A stretch of DNA of 64,000 bases from Streptomyces collinus Tu 365 (GTDB lineage: Bacteria; Actinomycetota; Actinomycetes; Streptomycetales; Streptomycetaceae), in contig NC_021985.1 in assembly GCF_000444875.1 (NCBI RefSeq), positions 5,352,170 to 5,416,169 on the forward strand, given 5' to 3'. The position numbers were made by a program, and so were the translations under genes. Each line of letters opens with the position of its first letter. The first letter of the stretch is position 1. Of this stretch, positions 42,917 through 51,231 are shown one piece after another. Under the pieces are notes generated by a model. The model was not told where the DNA came from and did not search any database. It saw nothing but the letters and a program-made list of their open reading frames with translations.

Positions 42917-43451
42917 CCCGGTCCGTGACCTGGTCCACGGCCGGACGGTGGTCGCCGGTCGCGCCGTCGATCAGCTCGCGCAGGATGTCCATGTGGCCGG
43001 TGTGCCGCGCGGTCTCCTCGATCATGTGGACCAGCGTCCAGCGCAGCGACACGGAACGGTCCTGCCAGGCCGGCCGGCCCCGCGCGTCCAGGGGCAGTTC
43101 GGTGATCGTGCGGTCGGCGGCGGCGCGGGCGCGGCCGTAGAAGGCGAGGATCCGCTCCGTGCTCTCGCCGGGGGCGATCCGCGTGTCCTCGCCCTGGTAC
43201 GGGTCGAACCACAGGGGTTCCGCCTCGCGTCCGAAGGTCTCCACGAACCAGCCGTACTCGACCGAGCCCAGGTGCTTGACCAGGCCGAGCAGGGTGGTGC
43301 CGCTCGGCGTCATCGGCCGGCGCAGCTGCTCGTCGTCGAGTCCCTCCAGCTTCCAGAGCACGGCGTCCCGGTGCCGGTCCAGACTCGTGTGCAGGATGTG
43401 CTTCTCGTCAGGGGTGTCACCAGCGGCGCCGTCGGCGGCAGGGGTCGTCAT
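42906..43451 (-). CDS. DinB/DUF664-family protein
   Basis: 181 aa from the ATG at 43451 (MTTPAADGAAG). Four-helix-bundle family features: DEKHILHTSLDRHRDAVLWKL, TLLGLVKHLGSVEYGW with a metal-type His, WTLVHMIEETARHTGHMDIL with the paired histidines. Relatives are mycothiol- or bacillithiol-dependent transferases of the DinB fold, so a thiol-dependent detoxification role is possible. The longer frame on this strand over the methyltransferase gene is a shadow. Confidence 0.88.
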   Translation of the reverse strand: MTTPAADGAAGDTPDEKHILHTSLDRHRDAVLWKLEGLDDEQLRRPMTPSGTTLLGLVKHLGSVEYGWFVETFGREAEPLWFDPYQGEDTRIAPGESTERILAFYGRARAAADRTITELPLDARGRPAWQDRSVSLRWTLVHMIEETARHTGHMDILRELIDGATGDHRPAVDQVTDRATD

Positions 43452-43458
43452 GCGGCGG

Positions 43459-43464
43459 AAATTA
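43459..43464 (-). promoter_or_regulatory. -10-like TAATTT for a leaderless DinB-family transcript
   Basis: TAATTT on the minus strand is followed by seven bases and the ATG at 43451; no ribosome site. Confidence 0.5.
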
Positions 43465-43502
43465 GCAGGACCCGGTGACAGCGGGCTGCGACCATGGGGG
43501 AC

Positions 43503-44288
43503 ATGGCAGAGCAGCGTTCCTTCACGGACCTCGTCGCCGAGGGGGCCGCGGTGCCCACCGAGGGATGGGACTTCTCCTGGTTCGAGGGGCGGGCCACCGA
43601 GGCGCGGCCGTCGTGGGGGTACGCCCGGTCGGCGGGGGAGCGGCTGGCCCGCGCCGAGGCCGCGCTCGACGTCCAGACCGGGGGCGGCGAGGTGCTGGAC
43701 TTCGCCCTGGGCCGGGCCGAGCCGGACCGGCCGGCGCTGGTCGCGGCCACGGAGGGCTGGCCGCCGAACGTGGCGAAGGCCACCGCCCTGCTGCGGCCGC
43801 GCGGTGTGGTGGTCGTCGCCGCGACCGACGACGAACCGCTGCCGTTCGCCGACGCGGCCTTCGACCTGGTCCTCAGCCGGCACCCGGTGCGCCCCCACTG
43901 GGACGAGATCGCCCGGGTGCTGCGGCCCGGCGGCACCTACTTCGCCCAGCACGTCGGGCCCGCCAGTGTGTTCGAGCTGGTCGAGTTCTTCCTGGGACCC
44001 CAGCCCGCGCAGGTGCGTGGCGCCCGCGACCCGGAGGACGAGCGGGCCGCGGCTCAGGCGGCCGGTCTGCGGGTGGTGGACCTGAGGGCGGAGCGGCTGC
44101 GGATGGAGTTCCGCGACATCGCCGCCGTCGTGCACTTCCTGCGCAAGGTGGTCTGGATGGTCCCCGGATTCACGGTTGAGGCGTACGCGCCGCGGCTGCG
44201 CGCGCTGCACGAGCGGATCGAGCGGGAGGGCCCCTTCGTGGCGCACAGCGCCCGGCATCTCCTCGACGTCCGGAAACCGACCCGCTGA
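43503..44288 (+). CDS. Class I SAM-dependent methyltransferase-like protein
   Basis: 261 aa from the ATG at 43503, with GGGGGAC directly upstream; an ATG at 43494 is also in frame. Rossmann-like order is kept: VLDFALGRAEPD region in place of the usual GxGxG loop, VVVAATDDEPLPFADAAFDLVLS (motif II/post I) and WDEIARVLRPGGTYFAQHVGP (motif III). The SAM-binding glycine loop is degenerate (GGGEVLDFALG), so activity is uncertain. Substrate unknown; the family resembles small-molecule methyltransferases. Confidence 0.82.
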   Translation: MAEQRSFTDLVAEGAAVPTEGWDFSWFEGRATEARPSWGYARSAGERLARAEAALDVQTGGGEVLDFALGRAEPDRPALVAATEGWPPNVAKATALLRPRGVVVVAATDDEPLPFADAAFDLVLSRHPVRPHWDEIARVLRPGGTYFAQHVGPASVFELVEFFLGPQPAQVRGARDPEDERAAAQAAGLRVVDLRAERLRMEFRDIAAVVHFLRKVVWMVPGFTVEAYAPRLRALHERIEREGPFVAHSARHLLDVRKPTR

Positions 44289-44321
44289 CGGGCCGCCAGG
44301 ACGCCGGGACGGGCGCCGCCC

Positions 44322-44343
44322 GGTTCACCCGGGGTTCACCCGA
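44322..44343 (+). promoter_or_regulatory. PHO box (two 11-bp direct repeats) with no gene directly downstream
   Basis: GGTTCACCCGG (44322-44332) and GGTTCACCCGA (44333-44343) are adjacent 11-bp repeats that fit the PhoP direct-repeat units of Streptomyces PHO boxes (core GTTCACC). GTATCC and GTTATC about 15-30 bp further could serve as -10. Nothing coding follows until uppS at 44910. Confidence 0.7.
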
Positions 44344-44447
44344 AGTCTCCTCAGGGTATCCACATCGTTATCGGCGACGATGCACAGGCGCCTCACCTGT
44401 CACGTAGGTTCAGGCCAAGGTAATTCGCGCCAGCAAAACCGCGCGGG

Positions 44448-44482
44448 CGGCACCGCGCAGTGGAGGGGGCTGCGCGGTGCCG
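44448..44482 (+). other. Strong hairpin with G-rich loop in the gene-free stretch
   Basis: A perfect 13-bp stem (CGGCACCGCGCAG at 44448-44460 with 44470-44482) closes the loop TGGAGGGGG. It could end a PHO-box transcript or be part of a structured RNA. The loop G-run is complementary to the C-runs of the RNA at 44716-44815. Confidence 0.7.
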
Positions 44483-44715
44483 CGACGTCCCCGGAGCCGG
44501 TGGCGGAACCGTCAAGTCACCGTTCGCTCACCGGGTAGCCCGTCGGAGGGACCCCGGGACAACTCGCCGAGGCGTCCCCAAGACGGACCAAACCCTCTTG
44601 ATCGTTCGCTATGGGGCCGGATCGCCTGGGAATCCGCTGTGAATCAGCCATGAGACACCCCTGAATGCACCATTCCGTGCACATCCCGGCGTCGCCGACC
44701 GATTCCGGAGAGTAG

Positions 44716-44815
44716 TTGTGGCACGCCGATGCACGCGCCGGCCCTCACGAAGGGTTATGGTGGAAACCCCCCCTCGGGCCGGTCCGTCTCCCCCCCACGG
44801 ACCGGCCCGTTTTTT
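44716..44815 (+). ncRNA. 6C-type small RNA with C-rich loops and intrinsic terminator
   Basis: Two runs of seven C (44767-44773 and 44790-44796) lie 16 bp apart. The second is the loop of a perfect 13-bp hairpin (CGGGCCGGTCCGT at 44775-44787 with 44797-44809) followed by six T, the only good T-tailed terminator noticed in the window. CCGGCCC (44738-44744) can pair with GGGCCGG (44776-44782), giving a first hairpin that contains the first C-run and excludes the terminator stem. This matches the actinobacterial 6C RNA class (C-runs in two hairpins; mycobacterial B11/6C), which binds mRNAs through the C loops. The 5' end is uncertain. The terminator ends about 95 bp before uppS. Confidence 0.7.
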
Positions 44816-44909
44816 CTTCCTGGTCGCACCCTGCGAAGGCCCCGGAGCCTCGCCGGAGTAACCTCAAGCCCTGCGGGGACCACAACCGCGCCGTCTGGAG
44901 GGGCTCACC

Positions 44910-45683
44910 GTGAACCTGCGCGACAAGCTGCGCGGCCTGCTCGTCAGGCTCTACGCACGCCGGGTGGAAGGTCACCTGGACCACGCTCAGGTGCCCAAGC
45001 ACATCGGCGTGATCATGGACGGCAACCGCCGCTGGGCCAAGGCCGCCGGCTCCACCACGGTCCACGGCCACCGGGCCGGCGCCGAGAAGATCGAGGAGTT
45101 CCTCGGCTGGTGCAGCGAGACCGACGTCGAGGTCGTCACCCTGTGGCTGCTGTCCACCGACAACTTCGACCGCCCGCAGGAGGAACTGGGCCCCCTGCTC
45201 GGCATCATCGAGGACGTCGTACGCACCCTCGCCGCCGACGGCCGCTGGCGGGTGCACCACGTCGGCACCCCCGACCTGCTGCCCGCGGGGATGCAGCGCA
45301 CCCTCAAGGAGGCCGAGGAGGCCACCGCCCACGTCGACGGAATAATGGTCAACGTGGCCATCGGCTACGGCGGCCGCCAGGAGATCGCCGACGCCGTGCG
45401 CTCCATGCTCCTGGACGCCCGGGACAAGGGCGTCTCCCTGGACGACCTCGCCGACTCCGTCGACGTCGACATGATCGGCCGTCACCTCTACACCGGCGCC
45501 CAGCCCGACCCGGACCTGGTCATCCGCACCAGCGGCGAGCAGCGGCTGTCCGGATTCATGCTCTGGCAGACGGCCCACTCCGAGTACTACTTCTGCGAGG
45601 TCTTCTGGCCGGCCTTCCGCAAGGTGGACTTCCTGCGCGCGCTGCGCGACTACGCCGCCCGCCACCGCCGTTACGGCGGCTGA
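44910..45683 (+). CDS. uppS: Isoprenyl transferase / undecaprenyl diphosphate synthase
   Basis: 257 aa from the GTG at 44910, preceded by GGAGGGG. Cis-prenyltransferase motifs: HIGVIMDGNRRWAKAAG with catalytic Asp, WLLSTDNFDRP, DLVIRTSGEQRLSGFMLWQ and HSEYYFCEVFWPAFRK. It adds isopentenyl units to make the polyprenyl diphosphate carrier for cell-wall synthesis. Streptomycetes have more than one such enzyme, so the chain length is not certain. It is expressed alone, downstream of the 6C RNA terminator. Confidence 0.93.
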   Translation: MNLRDKLRGLLVRLYARRVEGHLDHAQVPKHIGVIMDGNRRWAKAAGSTTVHGHRAGAEKIEEFLGWCSETDVEVVTLWLLSTDNFDRPQEELGPLLGIIEDVVRTLAADGRWRVHHVGTPDLLPAGMQRTLKEAEEATAHVDGIMVNVAIGYGGRQEIADAVRSMLLDARDKGVSLDDLADSVDVDMIGRHLYTGAQPDPDLVIRTSGEQRLSGFMLWQTAHSEYYFCEVFWPAFRKVDFLRALRDYAARHRRYGG

Positions 45684-45703
45684 GCCGCACCCGGACACAC
45701 CGG

Positions 45704-45734
45704 ACGCCCCGTCGCCGACCGTGCGGCGGGGCGT
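45704..45734 (+). terminator. Hairpin terminator of uppS
   Basis: 12-bp stem (ACGCCCCGTCGC at 45704-45715 with 45723-45734, one G-T pair) 20 bp after the uppS stop. Confidence 0.8.
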
Positions 45735-46066
45735 GCCGTATACCCCGGTTGGGGCGGAAGTAACGACGAGTTCACCGTCGCGCTGTTGGCTGCTTCTGCA
45801 TGGTGGCGCATGTTCGAGGGCATAAGCCAAGCAGGTCGACACCCGAACCACGGGTGTCGGATCTCAGCGGGCGGCACGGGGCCGTCCCGCCCGGGAGGCC
45901 CTTTGCACCAGCCCGACCGTGCGCTCACCGCACGGAAGCAGCCGCGGAGGCCCGGTGTCCGGCCCGCCTCGCGCGGGAGCCGGGTACCGGTCGCGATGCT
46001 CCCGCTCTCCCGGCCCGGCTTCCGTCTCGTCGCTCCCCGACCTCATCCGAGGGGGTACGTCCTTCC
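45735..46066 (+). other. Long structured leader region of the PIN-PhoH gene
   Basis: About 330 bp without a gene. It has a perfect 9-bp hairpin (CGACACCCG at 45837-45845 with 45851-45859), a GC-rich inverted repeat near 45868-45900 and GAGGGGG (46049-46055) as ribosome site. No known riboswitch class was recognised. Confidence 0.5.
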
Positions 46067-47392
46067 GTGGTGACCAGCGCAAAGCGCCGCATGCCAGACC
46101 GGCGCACCTATGTTCTCGACACCAGCGTCCTGCTGGCCGACCCGAACGCCCTGACCCGCTTCGACGAGCACGAGGTCGTGCTCCCCATCGTCGTGGTCAC
46201 GGAACTGGAGGCCAAGCGGCACCATCCCGAACTCGGCTACTTCGCCCGCCAGGCCCTGCGCCTGCTGGACGACTACCGGGTGCGGAACGGCCGCCTCGAC
46301 GCCCCCATCCCGATCGGGGAGCTGGGCGGGACCGTCCGGGTCGAGCTCAACCACTCGGACCCCAGCGTGCTGCCCAGCGGCTACCGCCTGGGGGACAACG
46401 ACTCCCGCATCCTCGCGGTGGCCCGCAACCTGCAGGCGGAGGGGTTCGACGTCACCGTCGTCTCGAAGGACCTGCCCCTGCGGATCAAGGCGTCCTCCGT
46501 CGGCCTGCTGGCCGAGGAGTACCGCGCCGAACTCGCCATCACGGAGAACTCCGGCTGGACCGGAATGTCCGAACTGACGCTCCCCGGCGAGCAGGTGGAC
46601 ATCCTCTTCGAAGAGGGGCGCGTGCACGTCCCGGAGGCCTCGGACCTCCCCGTGCACACCGGCCTGACCATCCAGTCCGAACGCGGCAAGGCGCTCGGCC
46701 GGGTCACCGCCGACGGCAGCGTCCGCCTGGTGCGCGGCGACCGGGAGGCGTTCGGCATCAAGGGCCGCAGCGCCGAGCAGCGCATCGCGCTCGACCTGCT
46801 GCTCGACCCGGACGTCGGCATCGTCTCGATGGGCGGCCGGGCCGGCACCGGCAAGTCGGCGCTCGCGCTCTGCGCGGGCCTGGAGGCGGTCCTGGAGCGC
46901 CGCCAGCACCAGAAGGTGATGGTCTTCCGGCCGCTGTACGCGGTGGGCGGGCAGGAACTGGGCTATCTGCCGGGTTCCGAGGCGGAGAAGATGAGCCCCT
47001 GGGCGCAGGCCGTCTTCGACACGCTGTCCGCGGTCACCAGCCGCGAGGTCATCGAGGAGGTCACCGCGCGCGGCATGCTGGAGGTCCTGCCGCTGACCCA
47101 CATCCGGGGCCGCTCCCTGCACGACGCGTTCGTCATCGTCGACGAGGCCCAGTCGCTGGAACGCAACGTCCTGCTGACCGTTCTGTCCCGGATCGGGGCG
47201 AACTCCCGTGTCGTCCTCACCCATGACGTGGCACAGCGGGACAATCTGCGGGTGGGGCGCTACGACGGGGTGGTCGCGGTCGTGGAGAAGCTGAAGGGGC
47301 ACCCCCTCTTCGCGCACGTCACGCTGACGCGTTCCGAGAGGTCCCAGATTGCGGCGCTTGTGACCGAAATGCTGGAGGACGGACACATCTGA
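46067..47392 (+). CDS. PIN-PhoH fusion protein (PhoH-family ATPase with RNase-like PIN domain)
   Basis: 441 aa from the GTG at 46067 ([13 protein letters not shown]), about 11 bases after GAGGGGG. The N-terminal PIN domain ([38 protein letters not shown]) carries the acidic residues of a metal-dependent RNase. The C-terminal PhoH domain has Walker [14 protein letters not shown] and Walker [16 protein letters not shown], followed by [18 protein letters not shown]-PhoH proteins (PhoH2 of mycobacteria) unwind and cut RNA. A terminator follows at 47434. Confidence 0.95.
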   Translation: MVTSAKRRMPDRRTYVLDTSVLLADPNALTRFDEHEVVLPIVVVTELEAKRHHPELGYFARQALRLLDDYRVRNGRLDAPIPIGELGGTVRVELNHSDPSVLPSGYRLGDNDSRILAVARNLQAEGFDVTVVSKDLPLRIKASSVGLLAEEYRAELAITENSGWTGMSELTLPGEQVDILFEEGRVHVPEASDLPVHTGLTIQSERGKALGRVTADGSVRLVRGDREAFGIKGRSAEQRIALDLLLDPDVGIVSMGGRAGTGKSALALCAGLEAVLERRQHQKVMVFRPLYAVGGQELGYLPGSEAEKMSPWAQAVFDTLSAVTSREVIEEVTARGMLEVLPLTHIRGRSLHDAFVIVDEAQSLERNVLLTVLSRIGANSRVVLTHDVAQRDNLRVGRYDGVVAVVEKLKGHPLFAHVTLTRSERSQIAALVTEMLEDGHI

Positions 47393-47433
47393 CACGCCGG
47401 TGACACCCATCTGACCTACGGGTGACGTCCGTT

Positions 47434-47475
47434 GGCGCCGTCCGGCAAAGGCCAAGAGCCTAGCCGGGCGGCGCC
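47434..47475 (+). terminator. Hairpin terminator of the PIN-PhoH gene
   Basis: 13-bp stem (GGCGCCGTCCGGC at 47434-47446 with 47463-47475, one G-T pair) and a 16-nt loop. Confidence 0.75.
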
Positions 47476-47816
47476 TTCGCGTGTGGTGGTTTCCAGAAAT
47501 CCCTGGCGGCAAACGAGGTGTGAGCTTTCACACGCAACACAGAATTGCCACCCGGCGTCGGATTACGGCAGAGTCTCATTCCTGTCAGGCCCCGCATACG
47601 ACACACCTGTACCCCCAGCGGTACGGCACCACCGAGGCACCGCCTTCAACTCCATAGCGTCGTCGTATGCCGCCCGAGCACCATGCGGCGCTCCCCACTG
47701 GGGAGTTGCCCACCGGGCCCGCGCCTCCCGTGACCCCGCAGTTGGGAGGCCAGTGTCAGGGGGCACGATTGCGTCCGCCAGGGTCACCGAAGCGGGCGAT
47801 GCTGGAAGGAAACCGT
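47476..47816 (+). other. Promoter and long leader of the transglycosylase gene
   Basis: About 340 bp, gene-free, with an AT-richer patch at 47490-47600 likely to hold the promoter. I looked for the c-di-AMP (ydaO) riboswitch known before some streptomycete wall-hydrolase genes and did not see its conserved segments. Confidence 0.5.
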
Positions 47817-48512
47817 GTGAGCCGGATTTCGGTCCGGGGACTGGCAGTGGCCTCGGCCACCGCGGTCACCGCTGTCGGAAGCGTCGTCGGTGTTGCCTCG
47901 GGCAGCACCGCGCAGCCCAACGACGCCGAGGCGACGGCAGCCGACACCACGCTCCTCGCGGACATACCCGTAGGTGAGCAGGCGCAGGTCCAGACCGCGT
48001 CCCTGACGCAGCAGGCCGACGCGCAGGCCATCGCCGCGGACGCGAGCGCCAAGAAGGATGCCGAGGCCGCCGCCCGCAAGGCAGCCGCCGAAACCGCCAT
48101 CGCCAAGAAGGAGGCCGCACAGAAGGCCGCCAAGGAGGCGAAGGAGCGCGCCGCGGCGAAGGCCACGGCAACCACCCGCTCCACCCGTGACACCTCCAGC
48201 TTCCCCGTGCAGGGCAGCTACACCGTCGCGCAGATCCAGGCGATGGCCAGCCAGATGGTGGGCGCCGGCCAGTTCCAGTGCTTCAGCAACATCGTGGACC
48301 ACGAGTCCAGCTGGAACTACCGTGCCGTCAACGCCTCCTCCGGCGCCTACGGACTCTTCCAGGCCCTGCCGGGCTCCAAGATGTCCTCCGTCGGTGCCGA
48401 CTGGCAGACCAACCCGGCCACGCAGATCAAGTGGGGCCTCAACTACATGAACAGCCGGTACGGCAGCCCTTGCCAGGCCTGGTCGTTCTGGCAGGCCAAC
48501 CACTGGTACTAG
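47817..48512 (+). CDS. Secreted lytic transglycosylase (SLT domain)
   Basis: 231 aa from the GTG at 47817, with GGAAGGA seven bases upstream; an ATG at 47799 is less favourable. A signal peptide (VASATAVTAVGSVVGVASG) is followed by a long Ala/Lys/Glu coiled-coil stretch (about 60-125) that could cross the wall or dimerise. The C-terminal 80 residues are the SLT domain: FSNIVDHESSWNYRAVN with catalytic Glu, SGAYGLFQALPGSKM and NPATQIKWGLNYMNSRYG. It cuts peptidoglycan glycan strands, supporting growth or spore germination. Confidence 0.92.
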   Translation: MSRISVRGLAVASATAVTAVGSVVGVASGSTAQPNDAEATAADTTLLADIPVGEQAQVQTASLTQQADAQAIAADASAKKDAEAAARKAAAETAIAKKEAAQKAAKEAKERAAAKATATTRSTRDTSSFPVQGSYTVAQIQAMASQMVGAGQFQCFSNIVDHESSWNYRAVNASSGAYGLFQALPGSKMSSVGADWQTNPATQIKWGLNYMNSRYGSPCQAWSFWQANHWY

Positions 48513-48536
48513 GCCGCCCGGTCGCAACCCGACCTC

Positions 48537-48574
48537 GCGAAGCCCCTCCCCGTCCCAAGGGGAGGGGCTTTCGC
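48537..48574 (+). terminator. Hairpin terminator of the transglycosylase gene
   Basis: 15-bp stem (GCGAAGCCCCTCCCC against GGGGAGGGGCTTTCGC, one bulged T) about 25 bp after the stop. Confidence 0.85.
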
Positions 48575-48649
48575 GTTGTACGGTCGTATGCGAACGACTC
48601 CCGGGGCAGGAGTGGCGTACACCCGGGACGCGGGGGAAGAGGACGAAGC

Positions 48650-49975
48650 ATGTCGCGAGTGCCAGGGTGGCTCGGCCGGCTCGGTGCCGGTCTGACGGAG
48701 ATGAGCGAGCGCCTTGACGAGCGCCGCGCCGAGGTGGACCAGGACGAGGGGCCGGCACCGGCCCCCGCCCGCCGGACCGCCGATCCGGTGGTGCCCGCAC
48801 CCCGGCCGGCCGCGCCGGCCGGCCCCCGCCCCGACCCCGCCCAGGCGGTGCCCTGGGGTGTGCGGGTCGCCGCCGAGGCCGGCTGGCGGCTGCTGGTCCT
48901 GGCCGGCACCGTGTGGGTCCTCATGCGGGTCATCAGCGCCGTGCAGCTGGTGGTCTTCGCCTTCGTCATCGCCCTGCTGGTCACCGCGCTGCTCCAGCCG
49001 ACGGTCGCCCGGCTCACCCGGCGCGGGGTGCCGCGCGGTCCGGCCACCGCGCTGACCGCCATCCTCGGCTTCGTCGTCATCGGCCTGATGGGCTGGTTCG
49101 TGACCTGGCAGGTCATGGAGAACATCGACACGCTCTCCAACCAGATCCAGAACGGCATCGACGACCTGCGCAACTGGCTGCTGAAGAGCCCCTTCCACGT
49201 CACCGACAAGCAGATCAACCAGATCGCCAAGAACCTGCGCGAGGCCATCGGCGCCAACACCGACCAGATAACGTCGGCGGGTCTCGAGGGAGTCCAGGTC
49301 GTCGTCGAGGCGCTGACCGGCATCCTGCTGGTGTTCTTCTCGACGCTGTTCCTGCTCTACGACGGCGAGCGCATCTGGCAGTGGTTCCTGAAGCTGGTGC
49401 CCTCGGCGGCCCGGCCGGGCGTGGCCGGGGCGGGCCCGCGCGCCTGGCGGACCCTGACGGCCTACGTCCGGGGCACGGTCCTGGTCGCCCTGATCGACGC
49501 CGTCTTCATCGGCATCGGCATCTACTTCCTCGACGTGCCGATGGCCGTCCCGCTGGCCGTCTTCATCTTCCTGTTCTCCTTCATCCCCCTGGTCGGCGCG
49601 GTCGCCTCCGGTGCGCTGGCGGTGATCGTGGCGCTGGTGACCCAGGGTGTCTTCACGGCCGTGATGACGCTCGTCGTGGTCCTCGCCGTCCAGCAGATCG
49701 AGGGCCATGTGCTGCAGCCGTTCATCCTCGGCCGCGCGGTCCGCGTCCACCCGCTGGCCGTGGTCCTCACGGTGGCGGCCGGCGGCATGGTGGCCGGCAT
49801 CGGCGGCGCGGTGGTGGCGGTACCGCTGGTGGCGGTGACGAACACGGTGGTGGGCTATCTGCGGCAGTACTCGCTGGAGGCCCAGCAGCCGCAGTCACCG
49901 CCCGAGCCGGCCGACGAGGTGGTCCCCGTCGCCGTCGCGGAGGAGAACGCGCAGGACCCCGCCCACGAGGTGTGA
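48650..49975 (+). CDS. AI-2E-family (PerM-like) permease
   Basis: 441 aa from the ATG at 48650, with AGAGGA upstream. An 85-residue charged Pro/Ala-rich start precedes about eight membrane helices typical of the family (VIALLVTALLQPTVARL, FVVIGLMGWFVTW, IFLFSFIPLVGAVASG, VVLAVQQIEGHVLQPFILG with the conserved Gln/Glu/His/Pro motif). Relatives export AI-2 or act as Na+/H+ exchangers; the substrate cannot be told. The C-terminal 40 residues are acidic. Convergent with ahpD (30 bp gap). Confidence 0.9.
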   Translation: MSRVPGWLGRLGAGLTEMSERLDERRAEVDQDEGPAPAPARRTADPVVPAPRPAAPAGPRPDPAQAVPWGVRVAAEAGWRLLVLAGTVWVLMRVISAVQLVVFAFVIALLVTALLQPTVARLTRRGVPRGPATALTAILGFVVIGLMGWFVTWQVMENIDTLSNQIQNGIDDLRNWLLKSPFHVTDKQINQIAKNLREAIGANTDQITSAGLEGVQVVVEALTGILLVFFSTLFLLYDGERIWQWFLKLVPSAARPGVAGAGPRAWRTLTAYVRGTVLVALIDAVFIGIGIYFLDVPMAVPLAVFIFLFSFIPLVGAVASGALAVIVALVTQGVFTAVMTLVVVLAVQQIEGHVLQPFILGRAVRVHPLAVVLTVAAGGMVAGIGGAVVAVPLVAVTNTVVGYLRQYSLEAQQPQSPPEPADEVVPVAVAEENAQDPAHEV

Positions 49976-50005
49976 GCGGGGTCCCGGGGAACCACGGCCG
50001 TAGTA

Positions 50006-50539
50006 CTACTCGGCGAGGACGGCCTCGGCGTCCAGGGTGACGCCGACCGCCTGGACCACGGAAGCGATCTTGAACGCCTCCTGGACCACCTCGCGCTCGA
50101 CGCCGGCCTTGCGCAGCACCTGCTCGTGCGAGTCGAGGCACATGCCGCAGCCGTTGATCGCGGAGACCGCGAAGGACCACAGCTCGAAGTCGACCTTCTC
50201 GACACCGGGGTTGCCGATGACGTTCATCCGCAGGCCCGCGCGCAGGGTGCCGTACTCATGGTCCGACAGCAGGTGGCGGGTGCGGTAGAAGACGTTGTTC
50301 ATCGCCATGACGGCGGCCGCGGCCTTGGCGGCGGTGTAGGCCTCGGGCGACAGGTTCGCCTTGGCCTCCGGCTCCAGCTCACGCAGCACGATCGGGGAGC
50401 GGGAGGCGATGGCGGTCGCCAGCACCGTGCCCCACAGCTGCTGCGCCGGCAGGTCGGAGTTGCCGATGACCGAGCCCAGGTTGAGCTTCAGGTCCTTGGC
50501 GTAGTCCGGGACGAGGGACTTCAGCGAGTCGAGCGACAT
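50006..50539 (-). CDS. ahpD: Alkyl hydroperoxidase AhpD
   Basis: 177 aa, normal length. The redox motif [10 protein letters not shown] holds the CxxC pair and the His of the proton relay. AhpD reduces AhpC through a lipoamide-linked cycle in actinobacteria that lack AhpF. It follows ahpC by 3 bp and is surely co-transcribed with it under OxyR. Confidence 0.96.
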   Translation of the reverse strand: MSLDSLKSLVPDYAKDLKLNLGSVIGNSDLPAQQLWGTVLATAIASRSPIVLRELEPEAKANLSPEAYTAAKAAAAVMAMNNVFYRTRHLLSDHEYGTLRAGLRMNVIGNPGVEKVDFELWSFAVSAINGCGMCLDSHEQVLRKAGVEREVVQEAFKIASVVQAVGVTLDAEAVLAE

Positions 50540-50542
50540 GGG

Positions 50543-51097
50543 TCACTCACCGGCCAGCAGCGCGACCGGGTCGAGGGTCTCGTCGCCCTTGCTCCAGTTG
50601 CACGGGCAGAGCTCGTCGGTCTGCAGGGCGTCCAGGACCCGCAGGACCTCCTTGGGGTTACGGCCGACGGAGCCGGCGGTCACCATGGTGAACTGGATCT
50701 CGTTGTTCTGGTCGACGATGAAGACGGCGCGCTTGGCGAAGCCGTCCTCGCCCTCGATGCCCAGGTCGCGCATCAGCTCGTGCTTGGAGTCGGCCATCAT
50801 CGGGAAGGGCAGGTCACGCAGGTCGTCGTGGTCCTTGCGCCAGGCGTGGTGGACGAACTCGGAGTCACCGGAGAAGCCGAGGACCTGGGCGTCGCGGTCG
50901 GCGAACTCGTCGTTCAGCTTGCCGAACGCGGCGATCTCGGTCGGGCACACGAAGGTGAAGTCCTTGGGCCAGGCGAACACGATCTTCCACTTGCCCTCGT
51001 AGGTCTTGTGGTTGATCGTCTCGAACTCCTTGCCCTTCTCCAGCGAGACGCAGGCGGTCAGTTCGAACTCGGGGAACTTGTCACCGACAGTGAGCAC
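50543..51097 (-). CDS. ahpC: Peroxiredoxin AhpC
   Basis: 184 aa from the GTG at 51097, which has AAGGAGAG just upstream; the frame extends to 51181 but homologues begin MLTVGDKFPEFELTA. The peroxidatic Cys lies in FTFVCPTE and the resolving Cys in ELCPCNW. It reduces hydrogen peroxide and organic peroxides. Divergent from oxyR, first in the ahpC-ahpD unit. Confidence 0.97.
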   Translation of the reverse strand: MLTVGDKFPEFELTACVSLEKGKEFETINHKTYEGKWKIVFAWPKDFTFVCPTEIAAFGKLNDEFADRDAQVLGFSGDSEFVHHAWRKDHDDLRDLPFPMMADSKHELMRDLGIEGEDGFAKRAVFIVDQNNEIQFTMVTAGSVGRNPKEVLRVLDALQTDELCPCNWSKGDETLDPVALLAGE

Positions 51098-51231
51098 TTG
51101 CTCTCCTTGCAGCGAGGAAACGCCCTTTTTGGGGGATTTTTCCATTGGGTTGGACGCTGTCGATGTTGGCACAGGGTGCATTGATTAGTGAAATAGCTAC
51201 ACTCGGTCGAGTTGATCGGAGGTACCTATCA
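51098..51231. promoter_or_regulatory. Divergent ahpC/oxyR control region
   Basis: 134 bp, notably AT-rich around 51180-51215 (TTGATTAGTGAAATAGCTAC), holding both promoters. OxyR is known to bind this interval in streptomycetes. The exact site was not assigned. Confidence 0.75.

Noticed and set aside
42906-44258. 450-codon minus-strand frame
   Set aside because: Only the last 181 codons (from 43451) are the DinB-family gene; the upstream part is a shadow of the methyltransferase gene.
44460-44642. 60-codon frame in the gene-free stretch before uppS
   Set aside because: Starts inside the loop of a perfect hairpin, lacks a ribosome site and has no codon bias support.
47476-47816. ydaO (c-di-AMP) riboswitch before the transglycosylase gene
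   Set aside because: Expected for some streptomycete wall hydrolases, but the conserved core segments were not found by eye; a covariance-model search would decide.
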